Of a stretch of 64,000 nt of DNA, positions 31,159 through 42,796 are shown one piece after another; position 1 is the first letter of the stretch; every line of letters starts with the position of its first letter. This DNA is from Blepharisma japonicum (taxonomy: Eukaryota > Ciliophora > Heterotrichea > Heterotrichida > Blepharismidae). The stretch is taken from assembly GCA_949751835.1 (NCBI GenBank), contig CATKHK010000077.1, forward strand, positions 124,001 through 188,000, written 5' to 3'. Below the pieces are notes generated by a model that worked only from the letters and a program-made list of their open reading frames with translations, had not been told where the DNA came from and made no database searches. The translations under genes and the position numbers were made by a program.

Positions 31159-34098
31159 TTAAGCTAAAACCTGTAGGTTCGGGCATCTCAATCTTATGCT
31201 GTCTTGTGGGCTAATATAAGCTTCCTCCCTCATATATCCAATAATTTTCCTAAAACACTCATCAAGGCATTCAAGTTCTTCAAAACTCTCGAAATAAGGC
31301 GTATTCCTCTTATAAAGCTGGAAAAGCTTGCTCAGTCCTACAGGCTCTCTAGGTTCAGATCTGGGAGGGAGCTCTACAGGCTCATTTTTTACTATTTGGG
31401 AGTTATGGATTTCTTCGTTTTCTTCGTCACTTTTTTTCTCTTCAACCTCTTCTTCTTCACCATTAGCAGGCTTAGGGGGAGGATAATGGACGACTGGGAT
31501 GTACTCAATTTCGACGTTTTGGGCGGATTTTCTGCTACAAATTCGAATTACACTGATGATCTCGCCAAGTTTTTCTTCGAGGGTAAGGAATGTGTCCATG
31601 CCTCGAGGGTATTCGTAAGGGTCTTCGGTTGAGCTGAAATGGGATAGGAGGATTAACTGAGATCTGTAGGGGAGATATTTGTTTAAATAATCCTGGATTA
31701 GTGAAAATTTCAATGATAGTGGAAGCTGAATATGCTGAGATCTCATAGTCTGTATCAAATTTCCACGTTCAGACAGTGTATTAATTTCTTCAGCAATCAC
31801 AATTTCCATATTGACATGGAAAATATCATAATTTATGCACAAATTTTCTATATAAGTTTCATAGTGTTTGTGGCTATCCCCCTCAACAATAATAAACTTT
31901 TTACTGAAAATTGAGTTTAGGTATTCTTTTGTCCTAGAAATGGTTTTCGAGGTATCAATCTGATAATAAATTTTAGTTTTCCAGCTATCTGGATCCAATT
32001 CATGATCATAATGCACTTTTAACGAGTCCAGCCATCCTAAAAACGGATTTTCTTTTGCCGCTGAATCTTTAAATAGTTCATGATGTTCTTCTGTCAGTTC
32101 ATCCTCTTCCCCCAACTCTAAGCTGACAAACAGTCTTTTTTCTAAAATAGGAAGATCAGTCACAGTATGCAAAACCGCATAAGGTGTCCCCATAGCTGCT
32201 ATAAATTCCTCTTTAATTTTATTGAAATATTCCACATTTTTATCTTTTTCGACCACTTCTTCATCTTCTTCATTTTCCTCTTTTTTTTCTTCTTCTGCTT
32301 CTAAAACCATAGTATCTGGTGGAAATCCGTCTAATAAAATAACTGCATTTGGCTTAGAAGCTTGGAAAACTAATTCTTCAATTATATCATGCCAGGTTAC
32401 GTTTTCATATGGTTCTTCTTCGGTACTCTTTTTAGCTTTAATCTGCTCTGGGAGCTCTTCATAATTAATAAGCTTATATTTGTGGTGCTCAGCGAGGTAT
32501 TTAGCTATAGTGGATTTTCCGGTTAAATATTGCCCTAATACTACAATCCATTTTCCTTTTTTTCTATTAATTCGCTCTTGGAGATCGTGTTCAAAATACT
32601 TTAATCTTTCTTCTTCTGATAAGGCTGGATTATAGTAAATTTTGCTTACTCTATTGTCTTTGGCAAGGAAGGTGTCGATTTCTTCTTTGTCGAGCTCTGA
32701 CATAGAGAAATCACTGGGGTTGTTAATTATATGGTAAATTTTGCTGATTTTTGCACAGTCTTTTTCGAAGAATTTTAACTCTTTTACGCTGGCTGGGAAT
32801 TTGCCTTTTATGATGAATTTTTTGCCGAAGCTGGAACCGTTGTATAAGGAGTCTTGAATTAAGCTGACCAGCATCTTTTTAGGGACTATTTTTCCGTTTT
32901 CTATATACTGCATAATATTTTTGCCTTTGGGGGTTTGTCTTTTGCATATCAAAGTCATTGATTCTTGTAAATTTACATCAGTGAACCCTAGCCCATGCAG
33001 ATAATTAGAAAAACTCCCATCTTGGTCTTTTCTAATAATTACTACTTCTGGCTCCATATGACCTGAAATCTGTTTCATTGAATTTTCTACAGTCAAATTT
33101 GCATTAATTTTCGCGAAATTTGGCTTTTTTTCTAATGCGTCTATGACTGGGGACATTTTTTTCATATAGCTTAAATACTCAACATTTATATTTGGGTTTG
33201 TAGACCTCTGCATTAATTCTTCTTTATATAGAGCAATGTAAAAAATTTTCTTAGGTTTTGCATAAGCAAGCTCAAATTGTTTTAAATTGTAAAGAGTAGT
33301 TGGGAAACCTTCAATTAGAAATCTCATAGAGCTTGTCCTTTCCATTGTTTGCATAACTCTAGATGATATAGAGTTGTCGTCTGTGATCCTTACAGGTCTT
33401 CCACTGACATCTCTGTCCCAAACGATGCTTTCTAAATCAATGAAGTGTAAGTTGTATTTTTCGGCCATTTTGGAGCCAATTGTGGTTTTCCCACAGCCAG
33501 GAGCACCGATTATCAAGAAGACTTCTGGTCTTATTGCGAGTTTGAATTTCTTGAAAGAAATTTCTGGGGTTCCAATTGCTTCTGTTTCTTTGACAGCTCC
33601 AAATTGTTTATAAAATTCAATGATTTCGTGCTTTTGGTTTAAATAATGCTCAATTTGTTCTAAATTTTTATTTCTACCTTGCAGCTGTTCAAAATAAGCT
33701 TGCTTATCATTAATGACAAAATGAACAATAAGTTTTATTTCAGCGATTCTTTTCTCGAACTCCAAAGCTTCATCTAGGCTTTTCAAAAATCCTGAAATTA
33801 TGTATGAGTGGCTTGGGTTAATAGAAATTTCTCTTGAAAGTAAGCTTACTCTAATATCTTTAGAAGGAACATGGCCACCTTTAAGCATTTTTTCTATTTG
33901 TTGGCCTTCTTCGCTTCCTCGCTTGATTTCTGCCTGCATTAGAGCTTTCATTGAGATGTGGTAGCAGCCTTGCTCAGAGCTTAACCTTTCTGCTTGAGTT
34001 TTTTTCCCAGAAGATGAAGGACCGTGGAGAAATATGATTTTTGGATTTGGAAAGGCATTAGAAAAAACTGGATTTTTGTGAGTAACTGTTCTTTCCAT
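31159..34098 (-). CDS. AK9: AK9-like protein with several adenylate-kinase-type domains
   Basis: 979 residues, no TGA and no intron. Three P-loops or P-loop relics are visible: GPSSSGKKT (about 26-34), GAPGCGKTT (about 198-206) and GQYLTGKST (about 521-529). Each is followed by adenylate-kinase-like helices and an LLDGFPP / LIEGFPTT / IISGFLKS lid-type segment. A further degenerate domain starts near FIIVEGDSHKHYE. The C-terminus has a Glu-rich linker and a helical end. AK9 is a large multidomain nucleoside-phosphate kinase of animals and protists. Similar proteins occur in cilia, where they balance adenine nucleotides. Some domains have probably lost catalysis. Confidence 0.75.
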   Translation of the reverse strand: MERTVTHKNPVFSNAFPNPKIIFLHGPSSSGKKTQAERLSSEQGCYHISMKALMQAEIKRGSEEGQQIEKMLKGGHVPSKDIRVSLLSREISINPSHSYIISGFLKSLDEALEFEKRIAEIKLIVHFVINDKQAYFEQLQGRNKNLEQIEHYLNQKHEIIEFYKQFGAVKETEAIGTPEISFKKFKLAIRPEVFLIIGAPGCGKTTIGSKMAEKYNLHFIDLESIVWDRDVSGRPVRITDDNSISSRVMQTMERTSSMRFLIEGFPTTLYNLKQFELAYAKPKKIFYIALYKEELMQRSTNPNINVEYLSYMKKMSPVIDALEKKPNFAKINANLTVENSMKQISGHMEPEVVIIRKDQDGSFSNYLHGLGFTDVNLQESMTLICKRQTPKGKNIMQYIENGKIVPKKMLVSLIQDSLYNGSSFGKKFIIKGKFPASVKELKFFEKDCAKISKIYHIINNPSDFSMSELDKEEIDTFLAKDNRVSKIYYNPALSEEERLKYFEHDLQERINRKKGKWIVVLGQYLTGKSTIAKYLAEHHKYKLINYEELPEQIKAKKSTEEEPYENVTWHDIIEELVFQASKPNAVILLDGFPPDTMVLEAEEEKKEENEEDEEVVEKDKNVEYFNKIKEEFIAAMGTPYAVLHTVTDLPILEKRLFVSLELGEEDELTEEHHELFKDSAAKENPFLGWLDSLKVHYDHELDPDSWKTKIYYQIDTSKTISRTKEYLNSIFSKKFIIVEGDSHKHYETYIENLCINYDIFHVNMEIVIAEEINTLSERGNLIQTMRSQHIQLPLSLKFSLIQDYLNKYLPYRSQLILLSHFSSTEDPYEYPRGMDTFLTLEEKLGEIISVIRICSRKSAQNVEIEYIPVVHYPPPKPANGEEEEVEEKKSDEENEEIHNSQIVKNEPVELPPRSEPREPVGLSKLFQLYKRNTPYFESFEELECLDECFRKIIGYMREEAYISPQDSIRLRCPNLQVLA

Positions 34099-34658
34099 TT
34101 TATATAACCTAAAGGATTATCAAATTAAATTTAAAGAAATATGCAAAAATTTGATTATATTTTTCAAAGAAATATTTTATTATTAATTTTTCTTATATGA
34201 ATATTGCATTCGAGCTAATATAAAAATATAATCATTTTTATAAATGTAAATGCGAATAAAAGTTCCAATAGAATAAATTTATAATAAAATCATCTAAAAT
34301 AGGCTAAATATGAATTTTATAAATTCTTTTAATTTGGAGAGCAATTAAGAACTAGAAATTTGAAATAAAAATGGAAATTGTTTCTGATGATTATTAATCG
34401 CGGAAAATTAGCAAATTTCTGCAGATACATAGATATACTATTCAGCAACGCAAAAAATCGAAACAATTAATTAGAAAATAAAATAGGAAAATTCATATGA
34501 TCTTTAAATTTTATAATTAAAGTATCTTATAAGGAAGAAATAATTCACAGTGAGAAAACTATAGATCTTAATGAATAAATCAATTTTGGATTGCGAGGTT
34601 TCAAATAATTTAAGCAATTATATACATTAATGATATTAGTAATAAAAAAAACTTTCAA
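34099..34658. other. AT-rich divergent intergenic region
   Basis: 560 bp between divergent genes. It contains no coding frame that I can support and no recognisable RNA. Confidence 0.45.
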
Positions 34659-35774
34659 ATGGAAAATGATCAAATTTTAAGCATCAACCCTGCATTTAAG
34701 CATTTATTAGACAAGTGCAATATTAATCCAAGTCATTTTAAATCAAAAAGTTTCGACACAACAGAACCAATTCGAAACCAACAAAGGCTTAAATTGCATT
34801 TCGTTTCAAAATCAATAAATTCACTTCCAAAATATAAAATAACCAAAAATGAGTGTGCGATAAAATTTAAACCAGAAGATCTTGCCTCAATTAAGATTGC
34901 AATAAAAGACACTCTTAATGCAAATAAAAATTGTAAAATAGAAAATCATTATGAAATTTATGATGGAGCAGAGTCTATACCAACTGAAAATACACAAGAA
35001 GACAAGCCAAAAACAGAAGGAAAATCAGTATTGAAATGAAAAGAAAATGTAATAGAAGACATGAGAAATACTATATCTTATAAAGAGCTGATAAATTATA
35101 AAACTGGGGACTTAAAAAAGAAGAAAAAAACAACTCAAATAGCACAAGAACCTTTTTCTTGCCCAAATGTAAAATATGAACAAAAGATTATGGCATTAAT
35201 CAGGCCATTTACTACCATAGCAAACCAACTTTGCAAAATGTCTTTTACAGAGTATTGTTCTTGGGAAACTTCAGATAATACTGGTATTAAAAAAACCAAA
35301 CCAAAGGAAAAAACTAAAAAGCCAAAAAAATTTTGCAGAAACACCACAGCTCCTCCAGTTCACAAAATTTTCGATTCTTTAGGACTAGTTAAATTAAGTG
35401 AAAAATTAAAAACTGGCAAAGCACACAGAAGCTCAAGTGAAATGAGAGCTACACAGCCAACAAACAATTCAAATGATGTCAATAAAAGCTATAATTACAT
35501 TATAGAAACCTGTGAAAAAGAGCATTTCATTAATAAATCATTTGTAAAAGGGTTTAAACAAGAAGGTGTATCAATTGTAAATAAATTCAAACGCTTGAAC
35601 CAAGAAAATGCAAGTGAAAAATTGAGGCTAAAAATATGGCAAAAAGAAGAAATTGTGAAATATAAGAAAAATCTTAACGAGATGACAAAAACTCAAATGC
35701 TAGCTTTTAAATCGATAAATGAGAGAAGAATTTCGAAATGCAGCAATAGTGATAAATTACTGTTACATCCATAA
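34659..35774 (+). CDS. unknown basic protein
   Basis: 371 residues when one TGA is read as Trp (GKSVLKWKENVIEDM). It is Lys-rich throughout, with low-complexity stretches (KKTKPKEKTKKPKKF) and a helical C-terminal third (KQEGVSIVNKFKRLNQENAS ... RLKIWQKEEIVKYKKNLNEM). No known domain recognised. It is convergent with the first kelch-array gene; the ends are 4 bp apart. It is the last single-copy gene before the tandem array. Confidence 0.6.
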
Positions 35775-35778
35775 TAAT

Positions 35779-37050
35779 TTAAAAACCATTAATTCTCTTA
35801 ACGTTTCTCATGGTTTTAAGCTTCAAATCAAATTCATATAGATCATGGGTATGATAAGCAAAATAAACTTTATCCTGCCACAGAACTCTATATCCCATTA
35901 AATCTGTATTTTCAATTTCTGTGCATCCTATTGTATTCCAAATCTCCCATTCATGATTACTTTCATAAATATTGCCTCCTGTTTCTATTACAAAATATTT
36001 TTTACCATTTCCACATATTATTTTTCTAAACATTACTTGGGTATCATGCACCTCAGTATAGTAATTTTCTATGGTATCATAGACATAGATTTTGGGGTGT
36101 TCTCTACCAGATAATAAGACTTTGCTTTTTCTAGCAATACAGGATACAAATGAAGATGAAATCGCCATAGACTTCAAAGTTTTTCATTTATTTTCGAGGA
36201 AATTATATTTAAATGCATTATTGACATATCCACTTCCGGTATAGCCTCCAAAAATATAGACACTGTTCTTACAATAAATTGCTCCAGAAAGTCCTAAGCT
36301 ATACGGTGCATCAATTACTTGCTTAATATCATTACTCTTCTCAATAATAAATGCTGAGCTAACTGGTTTAGCATAATTTCCATAGCAAAATATTGAATTT
36401 TCAGGAATTAAACACATAGTAATATACCTGCTTTTTGGCTCGGCTATAGAAATATCAAAAAAAGTCGACGAAAAATTGCTTAAATCTGTTTTAGCAATTC
36501 TCATAGATTCATCTTTGAATAAAACTATTTGATTTGACTCATCATTTATGCTTTCTTTTTTTCCTATAATTCCTCAGTCATCTATAAAAAAATTTGATTT
36601 ATCAAAAATATCAATAAAACCTTCAAGATTTTCAAGTGAATCTTCAGGCTGCATTAATAAAATTTCATCGAGCTTGGCTTTACTATCGCTTGATATAGCA
36701 TTTGTCGAGTTTATTTTAGAAATTAATTGGCGATGCTGCTTGATAACTTTTTCAAAGGATTTTAATGTATTTTGCATTTTGTCATTAAGCTGCTTAATTT
36801 GGTTTGTGAAGTCTAGAATGGCGCTTCGTTTAAAATCATATAAATTTGAAAGGGACTTGCTTAAGATTCTAATAAGATCCCTTTTAGTTTCAGGATTTGG
36901 GAAAATTTTTAGTACTTCAGGGTGGTGCTCTAATTTAGACCCGATTTTAAGGTGCTCGCCGATGTGCAGATCACAGGAATAAATAGGAGAATCCATGCAC
37001 GGGCATATAAATTCCAATTTTTTATCGCATTCTTCTTTTCAACATTTCAT
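35779..37050 (-). CDS. kelch-array gene 1 (zinc module, coiled coil, kelch), intact
   Basis: 423 residues in one frame with TGA=Trp, starting MKCWKEECDKKLEFICPC. The family plan is seen here. Residues 3-34 hold a Cys/His pattern (C-x4-C, C-x-C, C-x2-H, H), like a B-box-type zinc site. Residues about 60-130 are a coiled coil (FTNQIKQLNDKMQNTLKSFE). From about 170 the chain has kelch-type blades, with repeated VYIFGG/LSGREHPKIYVYD, and pairs such as WKTL..M and WEIW spaced one blade apart. TGA codes several of the blade Trp residues. Such proteins are protein-protein adaptors; no partner is evident. This member is the most divergent of the array. Confidence 0.8.
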
Positions 37051-37319
37051 TTTAATACAAAGACATAGTTTTTGAGAATCTTTCATAAATTAATCAAAAA
37101 TTTATCTATATATATGAAATTAAAATCTTAAAAGATCTTAATATTGAATTTAAACAATTTATTGTTGATGCGAAGTTTATTAAGAATTTTAGCAATACTG
37201 CTGACTCCTCCTTTAAGTTTAAGAAAATAATTAATCAATTTAATGTAGAGCGAAAATAGAAATTTGCCTATAGCTTGAGAATATTGATAAATTTAATAAA
37301 TGAGCTATAAATAATATTT

Positions 37320-38552
37320 TTAAACAGTTTTAATCATTTTAGTCGTTTTTTCCTTCATATCAAATTCATATAACTCAAATTTGCGAGAAGTGAAATACAC
37401 TTTATTTTGCCAAATTACTTTATATCCAATTAGCTCATTATTTTCAATGCTTAATGAGCTAGCTATAATGCTCCAACTTTTTCATTCATGATTGCTCTCG
37501 TAGACATTTCTTCCTGTTTCTATCACATAAGCATTAGTATCATTTTCACATACAATTTTTCTAAACGTTCCTGGCTCCATATTATACAACTCAATGCAGA
37601 TTTGCTCAATAATATCATAGCAATATATCTTTGAGTGTTCCCTTCCTGATAGTAAAATTTTGTTTTTTCTCGCAATACAAGATATATGTGAAGATGGGAT
37701 TGGCAGAGACTCCAAATTTTCTCATTTTTGCACCAATGTATCATATTTAAATACATTGGATGCAAAGCTGCCATTTCATCCTCCTAATATATAGACACAA
37801 TTTTTATAATAAATTAAGCCTGGGCATGAAATTTTATGAGGTGCATTTTTTACTTCTCTTATAGTATTATGGGGTCCAATAATAAAAGCTGAGTCTGTAA
37901 AAGTTGGATAGTTTCCATAACAAAAAATTGAATTTTCAGGCATTAAACACATAGCTATGTGCATGCTTTTGGGACTATCCATTTGAAGGCTAAATTCAGT
38001 TGGAGAAAAGTTAGATAAATTTATCCTCACAATCTTTTGGGAAAATTCTCTAAATAAAACAATTTGATTAGAATTTTCTTTAGGATTATTTTCTTCAATA
38101 AGTAAGTTTGATGCATCAATTATTTTTAGTTTTTCACTTATTTCTAGTGGTGCTGAGACCAAAATTTCATCAAGTTCAGTTTTATTTTGATTTGATATAA
38201 TTTCTGTTGAAATAACTTTAGAAATCATTTGGCGTAGCCCTTTTATAGCTTTGTCAAATGATTTTAAGGTAATTTCCATTTCGTAATTAAGCTGCTTAAT
38301 TTGTGCTGACAAGTCTTTAACAGTTTTTATTCTAGATTCATATAAATTTGAAATTTTTTTGTGAAGATGACTAATAAGAGTTATTTTCGTTTCAGGATTT
38401 GGTGTTATAGTTAATGGCTCAGGAAGTTGCTCGAACTTTGAGTGAATTTTAAGATGCTCCACAATGTGAGAATCACATAAATAAGCTGGAGGGTCTGTGC
38501 ATGCACATATATACTCTAGCTTATGTTCACAATGATCTCTTCAACATTTCAT
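37320..38552 (-). CDS. kelch-array gene 2, intact
   Basis: 410 residues with the same plan: MKCWRDHCEHKLEYICAC, coiled coil KDLSAQIKQLNYEMEITLKS, then kelch-type blades (YILGGWNGSFASNVFKYD, LLSGREHSKIYCYDI). The zinc module differs slightly: the site usually read YSCDLH is YLCDSH. The end is FDMKEKTTKMIKTV. Several TGA codons are Trp. It follows gene 1 by 270 bp of AT-rich spacer. No sign of decay. Confidence 0.78.
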
Positions 38553-38665
38553 TTTATGAGTAAATTTTAATGAATAATTGCGGCTTTAAAAATTAATTGC
38601 TTATCTGCTGCATATGGCTTAATAATAAATGTTGAACTTAAAATTACATTTGAATTTAAAGTTTG

Positions 38666-39922
38666 TTAAATTGTTTTAATTTTCTGAATTTTCTTTTCTC
38701 TAAAATCAAACTCATACAAATTATAATTGCTTAAAGCAAAATAAACCTTATTGTGTCATAGCACTCTGCACCCAATAACTGGACCATTTTCAATTTCTGA
38801 GCTTCATAATACCCTCCAGATCTTCCATTCATAATTGCTTTCATAAATATTTCCACCTGCTTCTATCAAATAATAGTTCTCCTTATTTCCACATAATATT
38901 TTGTTATAGTTTGCTTGAACATTTTGCAGTTCAGTGTAATTATTTTGAATTATATCATAATAATATATCTTTGAGTGCTCCCTTCCAGATAATAAAATTT
39001 TATTTTTTCTGCAAATGCAAGATACAAATGAAGAAGGTGCTGGCAAAGAGTTTAAATTTTTTCATTTTTTATTTGCCAAGCCATAACTGAATGCAGAGGT
39101 TGTAGGCATAGTTATTCATCCTCCATAAATATAGACGCGGTTCTTATAATAAATTGAGCCAGAAGCTAACAAACTAGCTGGAGCATTCATTACCTGGCTT
39201 ACATTGTTATTTTCATCAATAATAAATGCAGTATTGGGAAATCTAGCTTGATTTCCAAAGCAAAAAATCGAATTTCCAGGGATTAAACACATTGATGAAA
39301 GCTGGCTTTGTGGATTATCTAATGAGATATTATATTCAGCTGATGAGTAATTATTTAAGTCTGTTTTTGCAATTTTCATTGTGCAATCTCTAAATACCGT
39401 AAATTGATTTGATTCATCTCTAATACATTTTTTAATTATTTTTCCTTCATCATTGATAAAGAACTTTGACTCATCGAAAATGTCAAAAAAATCTTGAAGC
39501 CTTTTTATTGATTCTTCTGGCTCTAGTGTCAAAATTCTATTGATTTTGTTATTATTTAGTTTCGATATAACTTCTAATGAGTTTATTAGAGAAATCATCT
39601 CACAGTGGCTTTGAATGATTTCTTTAAATGAATTCAGTGTAATTTTTATTTTTTCATTGAGAAATTTGATCTGCATTGATAAGTCTGAAATAATTTTTCG
39701 CCTAAATTCATAGAGTTTTGATAGTGACATGTGAAGATAGCCAGCAAGTGCTTTTTTAGTTATTGGATTTGGTATAATCGATAAAGGAATAGGCTTATGG
39801 CTAAGTTTAGATGAGATTTTAAGATGCCCGCTAATATGCAAATCGCATGAGTAAACTGGAGGAGTTGAGCATTGGCATACATATTCCAACTTGTTCTCAC
39901 AATTTTCTTTTCAACACTCCAT
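38666..39922 (-). CDS. kelch-array gene 3, intact (subfamily b)
   Basis: 418 residues, start MECWKENCENKLEYVCQC. The sequence defines a second subfamily, with LSIIPNPITKKALAGYLHMS, coiled coil DLSMQIKFLNEKIKITLNSF and YIYGGWITMPTTSAFSYG. The relics at 41750-42151, 48628-48886 and 59294-60504 are copies of this subfamily. The C-terminal end is FREKKIQKIKTI. No break is seen. Confidence 0.78.
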
Positions 39923-39959
39923 TTTATATTTATAGCATAAAATGTTTCCAACTTCGTGT

Positions 39960-40225
39960 TCTATTTCTCCATGAGAAAATCTGCAGGGTTAAATTTTGGT
40001 TGGTCAGCTGTTATTGCCGCTACTCTATGCTAGTAAAATCTACCATGATATTTAATCGACATCTAGGGTCCCTACCCCACATGGCATCATCTACAGGAAT
40101 TAAGAAGGTAGTGAATGTAACCCACATTTTTAATAATAATAATCCACTAATTCGAGTTGCTAACTGGAAGAATAGCGCCTACCGTTATACGAATTTCCAC
40201 ATCCTTAGCAGTATATTTAAATAAA
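39960..40225. other. orphan block of higher GC between kelch genes 3 and 4
   Basis: About 260 bp, visibly richer in G and C than its surroundings, and not repeated at any other spacer of the array that I can see. It has an open plus-strand frame (e.g. STMIFNRHLGSLPHMASSTG) and a minus-strand frame of about 50 codons. Neither matches a family I know. It may be the remnant of an inserted sequence or gene fragment of outside origin. Confidence 0.35.
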
Positions 40226-40366
40226 ATTAAGATATTTTCTGTTTAAATATGGCAAAATATTAATATTATATATGGTACATAATCAGTTGCTGCAAATAAG
40301 ATTTTAAAAATATTTATAATCATTTGCTTTACTTAACTTTAGTTATAAATCCCGAATAAAACTTTT

Positions 40367-41688
40367 TTAAATTTTTCTAATCTTTTTGCATTTCTTTTCC
40401 TCCATATCAAATTCATACAAATTATTCCCGTGAAAAGCAAAATAAACTTTATTTTGCCATGAAACTTTGCATCCAATTAAGTCGTTTTTTTCAGTTCCTG
40501 AGCTACCAATTGAGTTCCAGACTTTTCAATCATGGCTTCCTTCATAAATGTATCCGCCTGCTTCTATTACATAAGCATTTTCATCATTTCCACATACAAT
40601 TTTTCTTCACATTCCTGATTGAATGTTATGTAACTCGATGTAAATATTTTCAATAATATTATAGCAATATATCTTTGAGTGATCCCTACCAGAGAGTAAT
40701 ATTTTATTATTTTTACCCATACATGACACAAATGAAGATCGAGCTGGCAAAGGATTTAAGTTTTCTCATTTATTTTCTAATAAATTATATCTAAAAGCAT
40801 TACTTAAATATGCCTTTCATGCTAGTCCTCCAAAAATATAAACATTGTTATTATAATAAGTTGAGCCGCTGAGACTCAGACTATGCTGTGCATTAATTAC
40901 TTGCTTGACATTACTATTCGAATCAATAATAAATGCAGCATTTGTAGGTGTTGGATAATTTCCATAGCAAAAGATTGAATTTCCAGGAATTAGACACATT
41001 GTTAAAAATATGCCTTTTGGACTATCTAATGAGATATTGAATTCAGTTGATGAGTAATTATGTAAATCCATTTGGACAATTTTTGTGGAATTATCGCGAA
41101 AAATAATAAATCTATTTGATTCATTAATGAATGGCTCTTGTTTTGCTGCATCTGCATCATTCATAAAGTAATTTGATCCATCAAAAATACCAAAAGAATT
41201 TTTAAGACGCTTAATTGATTCTTCTGGTTCTGAAATCAGTATTTCATCTATTTCGGTCTTATTGACATTTGATATGACTTCTATTATCATTATTTCAGAA
41301 ATTATTTTCTGTTGCTTTTCTATAGACAGATCGAATCCTTCCAATGTAATTTTCATTTTCTCATTAATCTGCTTAACTTGCATTGAAAAATCTAAAACAG
41401 CATTTCTCCTTAACTCATATAAATCTGACAGCGATTTTGAATAATTAAAATAGGAGGTCTTCAGCATCTGTTCTGCTAAGATCAAGGTAGCGATTTGAGA
41501 AGATAATCAATAAGAACTCTTTTTGTTTCTGGGTTTGGTGATATTGCTAAGGGACCAGGAAGATGCCTAGATTTAGATGCAGTTTTCATGTGAGCTACGA
41601 GATGAATATCACATGAGTAAACAGGAGGATTTGTGCATGGGCAAGCAAACTCCAACTTGTTTTCGCAGTTGTCTTTTCAGCATTTCAT
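40367..41688 (-). pseudogene. kelch-array gene 4, interrupted by a 59-bp insertion
   Basis: The zinc module (MKCWKDNCENKLEFACPC ... VYSCDIHLVAH) is open from 41688. The rest, from the coiled coil to the last blade (ending EEKKCKKIRKI, stop 40367-40369), is open in another frame. Between them, near 41440-41500, paralogs are continuous. This copy has 59 extra bases flanked by an 8-bp direct repeat (aaatcgct), which breaks the frame. Apart from this, the gene is undamaged, so the insertion is recent. If the insertion were removed from the transcript the gene would be normal, but it lacks GT...AG borders. Confidence 0.7.
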
Positions 41689-41749
41689 TTTATAAATTAA
41701 TATATTGCCTAATAATTACCTTATTCCAATATTTAAATCCTTTTAATAA

Positions 41750-42151
41750 TTTAGTGTCAAAATTCTATTGATATTGCTATTATTTAGTTGTGATATAACT
41801 TCTAATGAGTTTATTAGAGAAATCATCTCACAGTGGCTTTGAATGATTTCTTTAAATGAATTCAGTGTAATTTTTATTTTTCTCGTTGAGAAACTTGATT
41901 TGCATTGATAGATCTGAAATAATTTTTCGCCTGAATTCGTATAGTTTTGATAGTGAAATGTGAAGATAGCTAGCAAGTGCTTTTTTAGTTATCGGATTTG
42001 GTATAATTGATAAAGACTCAGGCTTATGGCCAAGTATAGAAGAGATTTTAAGATGCTCGCTAAAATGTAAATCACATGAGTAAACTGGAGGAGTTGTGCA
42101 TGGGCATACATATTCCAACTTGTTCTCACAATTTTCTTTTCAACACTCCAT
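41750..42151 (-). pseudogene. 5' relic of a kelch-array gene (subfamily b)
   Basis: Only the zinc module and coiled coil remain: MECWKENCENKLEYVCPC ... DLSMQIKFLNEK, then, in a shifted frame, KITLNSFKEIIQSHCEMISL. The kelch half is missing and the homology ends near 41750, just outside the start of gene 4. It is closest to gene 3. Confidence 0.75.
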
Positions 42152-42796
42152 TTATATTTATAGCATTAAAACGTTCTAAATATCTCACCCCCTCAATTTT
42201 GAGAAAAACAAGTGTTTTTATTTCGATAAATTTTTTATTTATATTAAATTATATATACAATTTTTTTAATTTGTGTAAATTTGAAAAGAAAATAACAAAA
42301 ATTAGAAGAAATCGATTAGATGATTAATTTCTTCATATTTCCTTAAGCCTTGCAATTTCAAATCACATTTAACAATTTTAAGAATAATAGAATTGATTCT
42401 TAAATTTGATTCTGATAAAATCTTTATAATATCACATACAAGTATATCAAGTGTCTGCCAATATTTCATTCAATCTTTTGTTATCACCATTTTGATTACT
42501 TATATATCATAAATTGAATTAGAAGTCATATTAGTCTTATGGAAGCTAATCTCTTAATAAATCAGCAATTGATTTTCTCTTATTGATATCACTCTGAGAT
42601 AGTCATTAAGAATCTGATCAATAATTTAGCCCAGATTTATTTAAATCTAAAGTAATATTTCTTTGATTATAACAAGCTATTGATTTGTACACTCAAAAAA
42701 ATAAATATTAGATATGGCATATAATCAGTGTCATAAAATCTAAGATTTAAAAATATTGCTAGCTATACGCTAAGCTTAGCTTTAGTTATTAATCTA
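42152..42796. repeat. array spacer type C, copy 1
   Basis: This spacer recurs at 48887-49515 and 60505-61146 with modest divergence. It begins with a C-rich line (ctcaccccctca) just upstream of a subfamily-b relic in each case. It ends in the tract before the 3' end of a subfamily-a kelch gene. On the minus strand it contains a small reading frame, listed separately. Confidence 0.75.
42302..42490 (-). pseudogene. 62-codon frame in spacer C, probable gene remnant
   Basis: With TGA=Trp the frame runs MVITKDWMKYWQTLDILVCD ... ending YEEINHLIDFF. The same amino-acid pattern (MKYWQ.LD.L.CD, ESNLRINSI) is kept in the spacer-C copies near 49,050-49,210 and 60,690-60,840. Both of those have a stop inside. 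Conservation of the pattern suggests the spacer holds the end of a co-duplicated gene. I do not recognise the family, and expression is doubtful. Confidence 0.35.

Noticed and set aside
39960-40225. Reading TAG as glutamine to obtain one long minus-strand frame in the orphan block
   Set aside because: The text looks plausible, but nothing else in the window uses TAG as sense, and the opposite strand is open too. There is too little evidence for a third genetic code.
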